Shown: one piece after another, positions 27,935-36,192 of the stretch
How the letters are laid out: the number at the start of each line of letters is the position of its first letter
Numbering within the stretch: the stretch's first letter is position 1
Source of the DNA: Melioribacteraceae bacterium
GTDB lineage: Bacteria > Bacteroidota > Ignavibacteria > Ignavibacteriales > Melioribacteraceae
Direction of reading: 5' to 3'
DNA length: 64,000 nt
Assembly (NCBI GenBank): GCA_022181065.1
Contig: BQMY01000091.1
Location: forward strand, 1-64,000
Made by a program: the position numbers and the translations under genes
The notes under the pieces: model-generated
What the model saw: only the letters and a program-made list of their open reading frames with translations
Told to the model about the DNA's origin: nothing
Databases searched by the model: none

Positions 27935-28501
27935 TCAGTGTAAATCTTTTAGTAAATCTCTTAATTTATTTGTTGCGGTAAAAAGGTATCTCTTTATTGT
28001 TCCATCGGAGCTGTTCATCATTTCCGCAATCTCTTTTATTTTAAATCCCTGATAATATTTTAGTGTAAAGGCCATTTTTTGTCTGGCGGGTAAAGTTTCA
28101 ACCGCAGTATCAATTTTATATTTTGTTTCACTCTGTAGAATCTTTTGATCAGATAATTGTTCTCCCGGAATTGATTCAGCAAGTGTTTCGGTTGAATCTG
28201 TATATTGTTCTCTGTCGATTGAATCTATCTGATATCTTTTCTTTTTATTATCGAATGTGATGCAAACATTGGTGGTGATTCTGAAAAGCCAGGTTGCGAA
28301 CTCACTTCTGAACTGGAAATTGTTTAATCCTTTGTACACTCTCAGAAACACTTCCTGATAAATATCTTTTGCGTCATCTTCACTATTCCTGAATGAAGAT
28401 GCTATATTCAAAACGTGTCTGTCATATCTGCAAACCAGCGTTTCGAATGCCGAATTGTCGCCGGCTTGTACTTTTTTTATCAGTTGATTATCAGTTTCCA
28501 A
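27935..28501 (-). CDS. ECF-type RNA polymerase sigma factor (TTG start)
   Basis: A 188-residue sigma-70 family ECF factor. Region 2 spans about 10-80 (FETLVCRYDRHVLNIASSFR, DDAKDIYQEVFLRVYKG, FATWLFRITTNVC) and region 4 about 130-185 (LPARQKMAFTLKYYQGFKIK, MMNSSDGTIKRYLF). The frame opens at a TTG at 28499-28501; an in-frame TAA lies three codons upstream, so TTG is the only good start. It heads the operon with its anti-sigma factor and the two DUF4097 genes, and is divergent from the sigma-54 activator gene. Confidence 0.93.
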   Translation of the reverse strand: METDNQLIKKVQAGDNSAFETLVCRYDRHVLNIASSFRNSEDDAKDIYQEVFLRVYKGLNNFQFRSEFATWLFRITTNVCITFDNKKKRYQIDSIDREQYTDSTETLAESIPGEQLSDQKILQSETKYKIDTAVETLPARQKMAFTLKYYQGFKIKEIAEMMNSSDGTIKRYLFTATNKLRDLLKDLH

Positions 28502-28706
28502 AGCATTTTACCATTTGTTCTACTACATTAGACCGGAACGCTATCAAAAGGTTGTGCTGAAAGTTAGTTTTTTTTACAAAAAAAAATGTAATTTTTACCA
28601 GTAAAGAAATTTAACATAATTTCGATTATAAGATTGGAAGATAAAACAGGTAAATTTTACCGCAATTTTGTATATTGAATTACTTATTTAATAAGTTGAG
28701 GATACT

Positions 28707-30053
28707 GTGGCTGAAGCCAGAATTCTAATTACTGATGACGATGAAGTTCTTTGCTATTTGTTGAAAGAAGAGTTGGTAAATGCCGGTTTTTCAGTAGATG
28801 TTGTTTACGACGGAAAGTATGCGATAGAACAGGTTAATAAAAAAAATTATGACCTGCTTCTGCTTGATCTTGAAATGAAAGAAGTTTCGGGTGAGGAAGT
28901 TTTACAGTATGCGCAGGAAAATCACCCCAATCTTCAGATAATTGTTCTAACAGCCAAGTATGATGTTAGAACCGCTATCAATTGTATCAAACTCGGCGCG
29001 TTTGATTTTATTACCAAACCGTACGAGTTTGACGTACTTATGGTTTCGATCGATCGTGCGCTCAGGCACAAGGAATTAGTTGATCGGAATACTATTCTTT
29101 CCAGCAGAACCGGAGCGAACAAACCGCACAAAATAATTGGTGACAGCAAAAAAATGCGTGAAGTTATCTCACTTGCGGAAAAAGCCGCGCGGTCTGATTC
29201 CAATATTTTGCTACAAGGTGAAACCGGGACAGGTAAAGAATTATTCGCCGAATTTATCCATGAAAGTTCAGGCAGAAATAAAAAGCCACTGGTTGTTGTT
29301 AACTGTGCGTCATTGCCCGATCAACTTATTGAATCAGAACTTTTTGGTTATGAAAAAGGTGCTTTTACAGACGCTAAAACATCAAAACAGGGACTTGTAG
29401 AAGTTGCCGACGGGGGTACACTGTTCCTTGATGAAATTGGTGAGCTAAGTTTAACTCTTCAGCCCAAGTTACTACGCTTTCTTGAAAATGGTGAATTCAG
29501 GCGTATTGGTGGTGTGTCCAACTTGTCATCTAATGTACGTGTTATCGGCGCGACAAATAAAGATTTGATGAAAGAAGCGGAAGCGGGCAATTTCAGGCGC
29601 GACCTTCTATTCAGATTAAATGTTATCACACTTGAAATACCACCTTTACGCGAAAGAGGTAACGACGTTCTTCTGCTTTCAAATTTCTTCCTGCAGAAAA
29701 AATCACCTGTTCGCTCACCAAAAGGGATGTCACAGGAAGCTGAACGTGAACTCCTCGGTTACGATTTTCCGGGTAATGTTCGTGAACTTGAACATATAAT
29801 TGAGCGCGCCATTATATTTTCTGATGGTGATAAAATCTTTCCGAAAGAACTGAATCTTCCCAGTAAAACAAGTGTTGCGTCACTTTCCGAAAATGTTGTT
29901 GAAGATGATATGATGTCGTTGGAAGAGCTCGAAAAAATTCACATTAAAAAAACCCTGCTTTTCCACAACTACAACAGGGAGAACTCGGCCCGTACCCTTG
30001 GGATAAGTCAGAAAACACTCTATTCCAAAATCAAGAAATATGATCTTAAGTGA
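28707..30053 (+). CDS. Sigma-54-dependent response regulator (NtrC type)
   Basis: A 448-residue activator starting at GTG (28707), preceded by GAGG. Receiver domain (1-120, phospho-acceptor Asp in DLLLLDLEM), central AAA+ domain (about 145-375) with Walker A GETGTGKE, the sigma-54 contact loop GAFTDA and arginine finger region DLLFRLNVI, and a C-terminal Fis-type helix-turn-helix (ENSARTLGISQKTLYSKIKK). It can therefore activate sigma-54 promoters. Its partner is almost certainly the hybrid kinase that overlaps its 3' end. Confidence 0.95.
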   Translation: MAEARILITDDDEVLCYLLKEELVNAGFSVDVVYDGKYAIEQVNKKNYDLLLLDLEMKEVSGEEVLQYAQENHPNLQIIVLTAKYDVRTAINCIKLGAFDFITKPYEFDVLMVSIDRALRHKELVDRNTILSSRTGANKPHKIIGDSKKMREVISLAEKAARSDSNILLQGETGTGKELFAEFIHESSGRNKKPLVVVNCASLPDQLIESELFGYEKGAFTDAKTSKQGLVEVADGGTLFLDEIGELSLTLQPKLLRFLENGEFRRIGGVSNLSSNVRVIGATNKDLMKEAEAGNFRRDLLFRLNVITLEIPPLRERGNDVLLLSNFFLQKKSPVRSPKGMSQEAERELLGYDFPGNVRELEHIIERAIIFSDGDKIFPKELNLPSKTSVASLSENVVEDDMMSLEELEKIHIKKTLLFHNYNRENSARTLGISQKTLYSKIKKYDLK

Positions 30054-31366
30054 TGAATCATGAAGAAAATGAAATAAAAGCTTCACTTCTGGAAAATCCT
30101 GAACTAATTCATTACATCCTTGATGAATCTTCCCTCTACGCCCTGCTCGATACAAATTACAATATTCTGTGGATGAGAGAAGAAGCAGGCGCGGGATTAG
30201 GAACTAACTTCCCGGATCACTTTGAACTTAAGCTGAAAAATGGAAAATATTATTCCTCTAACGATGGTAAATGTTTTATAATTGAGGATATTCCGGGGCA
30301 GAATTACCGGTTTGTCAAACTTGAGAAAGCGCATCTGAGTGATGATATCAGGGGCATTGCCCATGATTTCAATAATATTTTTTCAAGCATTCTTAACCAA
30401 CTCGACCATCTTAAAGATAAATTGAATGACCAAAAAGATAACTTCAAGGCACTCGATTCTATCGAAAAACAGGCAATGAGAGCAACTGAAATTCTCGAAT
30501 CAGCGCTCAATAAAAAAGACTCAAAAAAGCTGAAGCAAAAAATCAAACCCGAACTCCTGTTCGATGAAATATTGGAATCCCTGCAAAAAGAGCTTCCTCA
30601 AAACCATAAAATCATAAAGCAGATAGAGTATAATTATCCTCTCCTGATAGCTCGCTCAGAGCTTTATCGGTGCATGCTAAACATTGTAAAAAACGCGATT
30701 GAAGCTTCGGATAAAATACAACTGGTTCTTAAATTTTCAACTCTTTTTCAAAACAACAAAGTTTTAATATCTATTGAGGATAATGGACAGGGTATAAGTC
30801 CTGAGAAAATTGACAGGATTTTTGATCACGGTTATTCGACCAAACAGAAGGTAGTGGATTCCGGGATTGGGCTTGCCGTAACAAAAAAGATACTTGAAGA
30901 GGCAGGCGGCGAAATTATTGTTGAAAGTGAACCGGGAGCCGGAACCAAATTCACCATAAGTTTGCCTGCACAAAGAAAAAACAGACCTAAAAAAAGAGAT
31001 GAGAAAAAAACAATTCTCATAGCTGATGACGAAGCTGATATGCGTGAATTACTAGGTGAGCTTTTTAGTGACTTCAATTATGAGGTGATTCAGGCAGATA
31101 ATGGTCTTGAGGCATTACTAAAGTACGAGAAGAATAACTCAATCGATCTTTTAATCGTTGACAAAAAAATGCCCGTTAGTGATGGATTTGAATTTATCGC
31201 TCAGGTGAGGAAATCGGATGACGAAACACCGGTTATTCTCGCTTCCGGTTCGTTGAAAGATTCGGAAAAACGTGAAATCCTCAGACTAAACATCAATCGC
31301 ATCCTCGAAAAGCCCTACAAATTCGAAGAGCTGCTGAAACTTACCGAAGAACTAATTAATACTTGA
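30053..31366 (+). CDS. Hybrid histidine kinase with C-terminal receiver (NtrB-like)
   Basis: About 437 residues. The frame also has a GTG at 30050, but ATG at 30053 overlaps the upstream stop (TGATG) and is preferred. Soluble: a degenerate PAS-like N-terminus (1-95), HisKA with IAHDFNNIFSSIL (His about 104), HATPase (NIVKNAIEAS, DNGQGISPEKI, GIGLAVTKKILEE), then a receiver domain (about 318-435, Asp in LLIVDKKMP). It probably phosphorylates the preceding sigma-54 activator. It is convergent with the pilus operon and its last 15 bases overlap the end of the receiver-HisKA gene on the other strand. Confidence 0.93.
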   Translation: MNHEENEIKASLLENPELIHYILDESSLYALLDTNYNILWMREEAGAGLGTNFPDHFELKLKNGKYYSSNDGKCFIIEDIPGQNYRFVKLEKAHLSDDIRGIAHDFNNIFSSILNQLDHLKDKLNDQKDNFKALDSIEKQAMRATEILESALNKKDSKKLKQKIKPELLFDEILESLQKELPQNHKIIKQIEYNYPLLIARSELYRCMLNIVKNAIEASDKIQLVLKFSTLFQNNKVLISIEDNGQGISPEKIDRIFDHGYSTKQKVVDSGIGLAVTKKILEEAGGEIIVESEPGAGTKFTISLPAQRKNRPKKRDEKKTILIADDEADMRELLGELFSDFNYEVIQADNGLEALLKYEKNNSIDLLIVDKKMPVSDGFEFIAQVRKSDDETPVILASGSLKDSEKREILRLNINRILEKPYKFEELLKLTEELINT

Positions 31367-32044
31367 ATTTGAAATATCATTATCCAATACAATCATTTTG
31401 AGATTATTAATATAATCAGTGATTGTCGGATTTTTTATCATACTCAGTTTTTCAAGTATATCCATAATATCACGAGTTGCGTTTTCGATAATCTCCACAC
31501 GTTTCAACAATGATTCTTTTTCATAATTCGTGGAACCAATTTGTCTTCTTAACGCTGCGGTGGAAAGATTAATCAGTGTCAATGGCTGCTTGATTTCATG
31601 ATTGGCAGTAACAACAGTCGCGGCAAAAGTATTTGCCTTTTCCATTTCAAGGAGCATCTTTTTTGTTTCACTGAAACGTAACGCAGAGTTAATTCTGGCG
31701 AGCAATTCAACTTTGTTGAAAGGTTTTTTCACATAGTCAAATGCCCCCGCCTGAAGCCCCTGTTTCAGGTCTTCCGGACTCGTCAAAGCTGTTACTAAAA
31801 TTACCGGAATATCCCTGGTTTCATCCTTCTCGGAAAGGTTTTTACAAACCTCAAATCCTGACATCCCGGGCATCATAACATCAAGCAAAATCAGGTCTGG
31901 AATTGTTGCCATTGCTTTTTCAATTCCGGTTGGACCATTATACGCGCTTTCTATTTCGTACCCTACTTTTCGCAGACGGTCTGATAACAAATGCACGTTT
32001 TCAGGTTGATCATCTACAACTAGAATTTTTCTCGGTTTATCCAT
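31352..32044 (-). CDS. Response regulator fused to a HisKA-like dimerization domain without ATPase
   Basis: A 230-residue protein. Receiver at 1-122 (Asp55 in LILLDVMMPG; Lys in VKKPFN). A coiled segment leads to a histidine-kinase H-box helix, TANHEIKQPLTLINLSTAAL (His149), and a second helix (LLKRVEIIENATRDIMDILE). The protein then ends; there is no N-, G1- or G2-box, so it cannot bind ATP itself. It resembles a histidine phosphotransfer or dimerization module made from a kinase core. Last gene on the pilus side (95-base gap from the single-domain receiver). Confidence 0.85.
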   Translation of the reverse strand: MDKPRKILVVDDQPENVHLLSDRLRKVGYEIESAYNGPTGIEKAMATIPDLILLDVMMPGMSGFEVCKNLSEKDETRDIPVILVTALTSPEDLKQGLQAGAFDYVKKPFNKVELLARINSALRFSETKKMLLEMEKANTFAATVVTANHEIKQPLTLINLSTAALRRQIGSTNYEKESLLKRVEIIENATRDIMDILEKLSMIKNPTITDYINNLKMIVLDNDISNSSIN

Positions 32045-32139
32045 AACAACTCTTCCATTTAATCATCAGCATTCTATAATCGTACATTTTACTAAAATTT
32101 TCAGTTTGTTGCTGTGTAATTTTTCACAATGTTTAATTT

Positions 32140-32499
32140 TTATTCAAATAGAACTTTACGAATTGTGATTAGCAGCTCATCAAAATCATAAGGTTTTGAT
32201 ATAAAATCAATCGCTCCAAGATGACTTGACTGGATAATTCCCGACAAATCCGCGTAGGCGGTAAGCACAATTATTTTTGTTTTTATCTTGTGCTCTTTTA
32301 TCATGCTAAGTACATAATATCCATCTTTGTCGGGCATCTTGAGATCTAGTAATATTAAGTCAACCCGGTTTTCGAGCAGGTAACCAAGCGCGTCTTCGGC
32401 GGATGTTTGATAATTGGCGATAAATCCGATCTCATTTAACTCTTCCGAAAGTATCGAACACAACTTTTCATCGTCATCGACAACCATTATTGTTCTCAT
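32140..32499 (-). CDS. Single-domain response regulator
   Basis: A 119-residue stand-alone CheY-like receiver: VVDDDEKLCSILSEEL (acidic pair), LILLDLKMPDKDGYYV (phospho-acceptor Asp), VLTAYAD (Thr), ISKPYDFDEL (Lys). No output domain. Its start overlaps the stop of the secretin gene by 4 bases (ATGA), which ties it to the pilus operon. Stand-alone receivers of this kind control type IV pilus motility in other bacteria (PilG/PilH, FrzZ-like). Confidence 0.92.
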   Translation of the reverse strand: MRTIMVVDDDEKLCSILSEELNEIGFIANYQTSAEDALGYLLENRVDLILLDLKMPDKDGYYVLSMIKEHKIKTKIIVLTAYADLSGIIQSSHLGAIDFISKPYDFDELLITIRKVLFE

Positions 32500-33746
32500 T
32501 CATCCCCCTCATTGTTGAACTTTAAGCCTTTGTATTTCATCATCTCAATCTCGTCTTCCATAATTTTTTCTTTCACAAGATTTTTTTCTTTTTTGTCGGC
32601 TAATCTTTCTCTCAAAGTAGGTACAATTTCGGTTTTGATGACAATTATAACTTCTTTTTTATTCTCTATTTTTTGAGTATAGCCCGTTAAATACCTTATA
32701 CCCAATACCCACCAGGGTAAATCTTTCAGGATTGGAATACCTCTGCGTGAATTTGTTTCTTCAGTGACGAATAATCCGCCAATTATTGTTTCCTCACCAT
32801 CAAGCATGAGTATTTGGGTCTGTGCTGTAGTTTTCCGTATCTCGGTGCTGATAACGTCCGGATTTGCGGAACTCCTTTCAACCTGCAACTGAAGCAGTAC
32901 ATAATCATTACCTTCCTCATTATATATGTAGGGTGTAACTTCGATGATAGTACCCGTCGAGATAAACTGGTCAGTAACATTTCCGGCAAAATCACGTTGT
33001 TTGATTGATATGTCGGACCCAATCTGGATGCGCCCCTGCATCTGGTCACGTACCGTGATCGACGGACGCGCGATCACTTCACCAAGATTTTCCGATTCGA
33101 AAAACCGGAATATTGAGGTGGCTGAACCGGAAAAATCACCCATCTCAAATTCGGTAACATTTGTTATGTTAAAATCTGCGCTTACCGCGGTATTTTCACT
33201 ACCACTTTCGGAATTACTGCTCTCCTCATCCGCCGCGTTTCCTGTAGTAATGAACTCTGTGCCGATCTCCAGACCACTTTTTGAAAGGAGCCAGGACCAG
33301 TTGATACCACGTTCTTTCATATCTGTGATATTAGCTTCAAAAAAGACGGCGGATATCTTCACTTCACGAGACGTTATCGGAGCCCATACACTCACAGAAC
33401 GTTCGATTTTTTCATTTGACGGTTTGGTAACTATCAGCAAATCGGATGTTTCCTCCACTGTGTATCCGTGAAGTTTGGCAAGTGTATATAAAGCCCGTTT
33501 ATAATTTTGATTATTGATCGCCAGTCCAATAGGATCTTTTTTGCTTATCCGGGATACTACTCGTTTTCCCGTACGCTGCATACTCACTTTATTCAGCATT
33601 TCGATAGCTTCATTATAGGAAAGGTTTTCGGAAAGCGATACAAGGTCTTCCGGATTAACATAACCGGAAAGTTCAGTTTCAAACAAACTTTGCGCGTGTG
33701 TCACAAAGCCAAATATCAGCAATAAGAATACTATGGTTTTCATCAT
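32496..33746 (-). CDS. Short secretin, type II secretion / type IV pilus family
   Basis: A 416-residue protein with a signal peptide (TIVFLLLIFGFVTHAQ) and strong GGAG ahead of the start. A short N-domain (residues about 20-110) precedes the secretin barrel domain: ENLGEVIARPSITVRDQMQG, STGTIIEVTPYIYNEEGNDY, GEETIIGGLFVTEETNSRRG, IPILKDLPWWVLGIRYL. It forms the outer membrane ring. It is shorter than PilQ (about 600-700) and has no AMIN domains. 2 bases after the PilO-like gene. Confidence 0.9.
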   Translation of the reverse strand: MMKTIVFLLLIFGFVTHAQSLFETELSGYVNPEDLVSLSENLSYNEAIEMLNKVSMQRTGKRVVSRISKKDPIGLAINNQNYKRALYTLAKLHGYTVEETSDLLIVTKPSNEKIERSVSVWAPITSREVKISAVFFEANITDMKERGINWSWLLSKSGLEIGTEFITTGNAADEESSNSESGSENTAVSADFNITNVTEFEMGDFSGSATSIFRFFESENLGEVIARPSITVRDQMQGRIQIGSDISIKQRDFAGNVTDQFISTGTIIEVTPYIYNEEGNDYVLLQLQVERSSANPDVISTEIRKTTAQTQILMLDGEETIIGGLFVTEETNSRRGIPILKDLPWWVLGIRYLTGYTQKIENKKEVIIVIKTEIVPTLRERLADKKEKNLVKEKIMEDEIEMMKYKGLKFNNEGDE

Positions 33747-33748
33747 TA

Positions 33749-34639
33749 TTATCTCCTCTTCCCTGAATCCCTGTTATCAAGCCCGAGTTCTGTTGTTTCT
33801 ATTATTCCGCCTTTATTCAGGATAAATTTCACACTATTTTCTTTAAAGTTTATCTGAGTAAGATATCCAAGGTAAACCCTGTCCCCCTCCCACAATAGAA
33901 AGGTGTTACCACTATGATCCGAGAGGTATGCTCCGTCAGGTATCAACGCTAATAACTCCGCGGTCTGCACATCCAGTAATCCGTCAGTATTGGGTGGTAT
34001 TTCATTTCTTATCAGCGGATAAAACACATCGTACAAGTATGAAGCGCGAAGGTCGTTTTCTCGCGTGTTCACAACAGTAAAACGGTTGTTATCAGCGAAA
34101 TAAACATACACATCCATACTGAAATTTGTCAGGAAATATGGAACCCCGTCATCATCAACTTTAAGAAAATTGGAAGTTTCAAAAGATGTTATTTTTTTCA
34201 GTTCTTTGCTAAATTCAATCGCGTAGAGAAGCTTATACAGGTCATTGAACGTTGACGTACCTGAAAGTTTGAAGTGGTAATAATTATAATACTGCTCAGC
34301 CACAATTTTTTCAAACTTCATATTCACAAAAGAGTGGAGTGAAAAATATCCTGAAATGTTTGTTACGAAATCAAAAAAGTCAGCCTGTTCCAAACTCTCG
34401 GGAATATTGTACTTGCGCAAGTTGAGCAGAGAATCTATTTCACCGGCTCGCATACGGTAAACTTCAAGCTGTTTCTGCAACTGGCGTGTATCGAGCGCGG
34501 TCTGTTTGATATTCAACAGCACTTTCTGTTTTTCCGCGATTGAGTTTTCCTGGAAAATGTACGCGAATATTCCCCCGGCTACGGAAATAAGCACGAATAA
34601 CCCAAACAGGAGTAGCGTATTTTTTACTTTACGATCCAT
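33749..34639 (-). CDS. PilO-like inner membrane protein
   Basis: I choose the ATG at 34639 (296 residues): GGAG lies at the right distance and the protein then begins MDRKVKNTLLLFGLFVLISV. A single membrane helix (about 8-28) is followed by a coiled coil (EKQKVLLNIKQTALDTRQLQ; RMRAGEIDSLLNLRK) and a ferredoxin-like periplasmic domain (YYNYYHFKLSGTSTFNDLYK). That is the PilO arrangement, supported by position after the PilM-PilN fusion. The C-terminal third (GAYLSDHSGNTFLLWEGDRV) resembles the PilP/GspC homology region, so it may combine PilO and PilP roles; this is inference. Confidence 0.75.
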   Translation of the reverse strand: MDRKVKNTLLLFGLFVLISVAGGIFAYIFQENSIAEKQKVLLNIKQTALDTRQLQKQLEVYRMRAGEIDSLLNLRKYNIPESLEQADFFDFVTNISGYFSLHSFVNMKFEKIVAEQYYNYYHFKLSGTSTFNDLYKLLYAIEFSKELKKITSFETSNFLKVDDDGVPYFLTNFSMDVYVYFADNNRFTVVNTRENDLRASYLYDVFYPLIRNEIPPNTDGLLDVQTAELLALIPDGAYLSDHSGNTFLLWEGDRVYLGYLTQINFKENSVKFILNKGGIIETTELGLDNRDSGKRR

Positions 34640-36191
34640 TTGCGCTCCGGTTTGGTACACCTATTTTATACGTCAGCGAGTACGAATAAACATTTCGCTG
34701 TCTTAACGGCTCAAAGTCTATATTGTTGAGTAGTGTATTTTTATAGTAGCCGGCAAACTCCGTGAGTGATTTTCGGGATAATGTATAGCCGCTGAGTGTA
34801 ACCTGATTGCCGGTTTTACACTCAAGTTTTGTTATCCAGAAATTTCGACGTAACTCAAGGAATGAGGAAATCCTTTCGAATGATTCACTCCAAACTCCCG
34901 TACCAACCGTTACGGAATCAAGTATTGATACCGTTTGATCAAAATTACCCACCCGATTATCAAGTTGCGTAAGCTCGTCTATCAACTCCCGATTCTGTGC
35001 CTGAATTATTTGTAATCTGCTGATCTCAGAATCAAGCCTGTCCATAGCCGAGAAATTGCCCATAATCAGATTTGTAAAATAAAATGTAGCACCGAACAGA
35101 AGCGGCAGCATCGCGAAGGAGTGCCAGCCAAACTGAAAAAACTTCTGATTTTCGTAAACATATCCGGGCAGGATATTTATCGATCTGCTTTTTATTTCTT
35201 CATTTTCATCTTTTTCGAGAACATATTCATATGCTGCTGCAACAGGAATTGTAAATGACGCTACATTAACTTCCGATGCTATTACATCCTCTTCAATATG
35301 AATTTTCTCAACAGAAAAGTTGTGCAACAACGCTTCGGGGAATGCGTCTTCGAATGAGGCTTTCAGGTCTTCAAGCTCTCCTTCACCCGAAATAATAATG
35401 TTATCCAGACTGGGGATATTTCCATTTTCCATTTCCAACAGGATTTTGGAGAAGTAAACATCATAAGTGTGGAGGTTATCCGTGCCCAAATCAATTGTAC
35501 TACCGATATGGAGGATATTATTCCCTTCGAAGAAGATAAATTTACTGTAAAGTTTCCCGGCGTAAATCAGTAATGTATATTTGTTTTCATCGTGAGCGTA
35601 CCGGCTTAGATAGAATGAAGCCAGACTTAATTCAGCGCTTTTTATAGCAGGTATCTTGAAAAATCTTTTTTTGTGAAGTGACGCGAGAGCGTTAATAAAA
35701 TCAACGCAAGGTACCTCATCCTCTATGTAGCCCGCTATATATTTATTTTCCGATACTTTTACATAGTCAATCGAATCCTTCGCTACTACAGCGCCCTGCA
35801 GGTCAAATATTTCCTTTGTGAGGAAATCAACTGCTTTTTTTCTGTTTTCGGGGAGCGTTCCTTCATGGTGATGATAGCTTAAAACCGGCTCTGAAACAAC
35901 GGGTACAAAAAGCGCGTTGCCCAATTTTACATCTCTTAAAGCATCCGCAAGGAATTCAAGTCCGTCATTTTTTTCTTCTTTTTTCTCTTTATCCTTGAAT
36001 TCGTCAAAAGATAGATCGTCATCAATCCCCTCCATATCAACGGCGGGAACAGCTTCTTCGATAGTTTTTTCTTCTGTGAAACCGGTAGTTACCGTCAGCA
36101 GCTTTTTGATACTAATACGATCTTTATCACGCTGCATAACAGCAACTTTGGCTTCAATTCCTTCACAATATATTGATACTACAGTTTTCAT
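34629..36191 (-). CDS. PilM-PilN fusion-like protein
   Basis: A 520-residue protein. Residues 1-345 look like a divergent PilM/actin-fold ATPase (VVSIYCEGIEAKVAVMQ; TLLIYAGKLYSKFIFFEGNN; NIIISGEGELEDL), with an acidic insertion at 44-75. One transmembrane helix follows (about 355-378, FAMLPLLFGATFYFTNLIMG), then a coiled coil (MDRLDSEISRLQIIQAQNRE) and a PilN-like periplasmic domain ending in a beta-rich segment (WITKLECKTGNQVTLSGYTL). In most type IV pilus systems PilM and PilN are separate proteins; here they appear covalently joined. The next gene overlaps the end by 11 bases. Confidence 0.8.
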   Translation of the reverse strand: MKTVVSIYCEGIEAKVAVMQRDKDRISIKKLLTVTTGFTEEKTIEEAVPAVDMEGIDDDLSFDEFKDKEKKEEKNDGLEFLADALRDVKLGNALFVPVVSEPVLSYHHHEGTLPENRKKAVDFLTKEIFDLQGAVVAKDSIDYVKVSENKYIAGYIEDEVPCVDFINALASLHKKRFFKIPAIKSAELSLASFYLSRYAHDENKYTLLIYAGKLYSKFIFFEGNNILHIGSTIDLGTDNLHTYDVYFSKILLEMENGNIPSLDNIIISGEGELEDLKASFEDAFPEALLHNFSVEKIHIEEDVIASEVNVASFTIPVAAAYEYVLEKDENEEIKSRSINILPGYVYENQKFFQFGWHSFAMLPLLFGATFYFTNLIMGNFSAMDRLDSEISRLQIIQAQNRELIDELTQLDNRVGNFDQTVSILDSVTVGTGVWSESFERISSFLELRRNFWITKLECKTGNQVTLSGYTLSRKSLTEFAGYYKNTLLNNIDFEPLRQRNVYSYSLTYKIGVPNRSANGS

Positions 36192-36192
36192 A

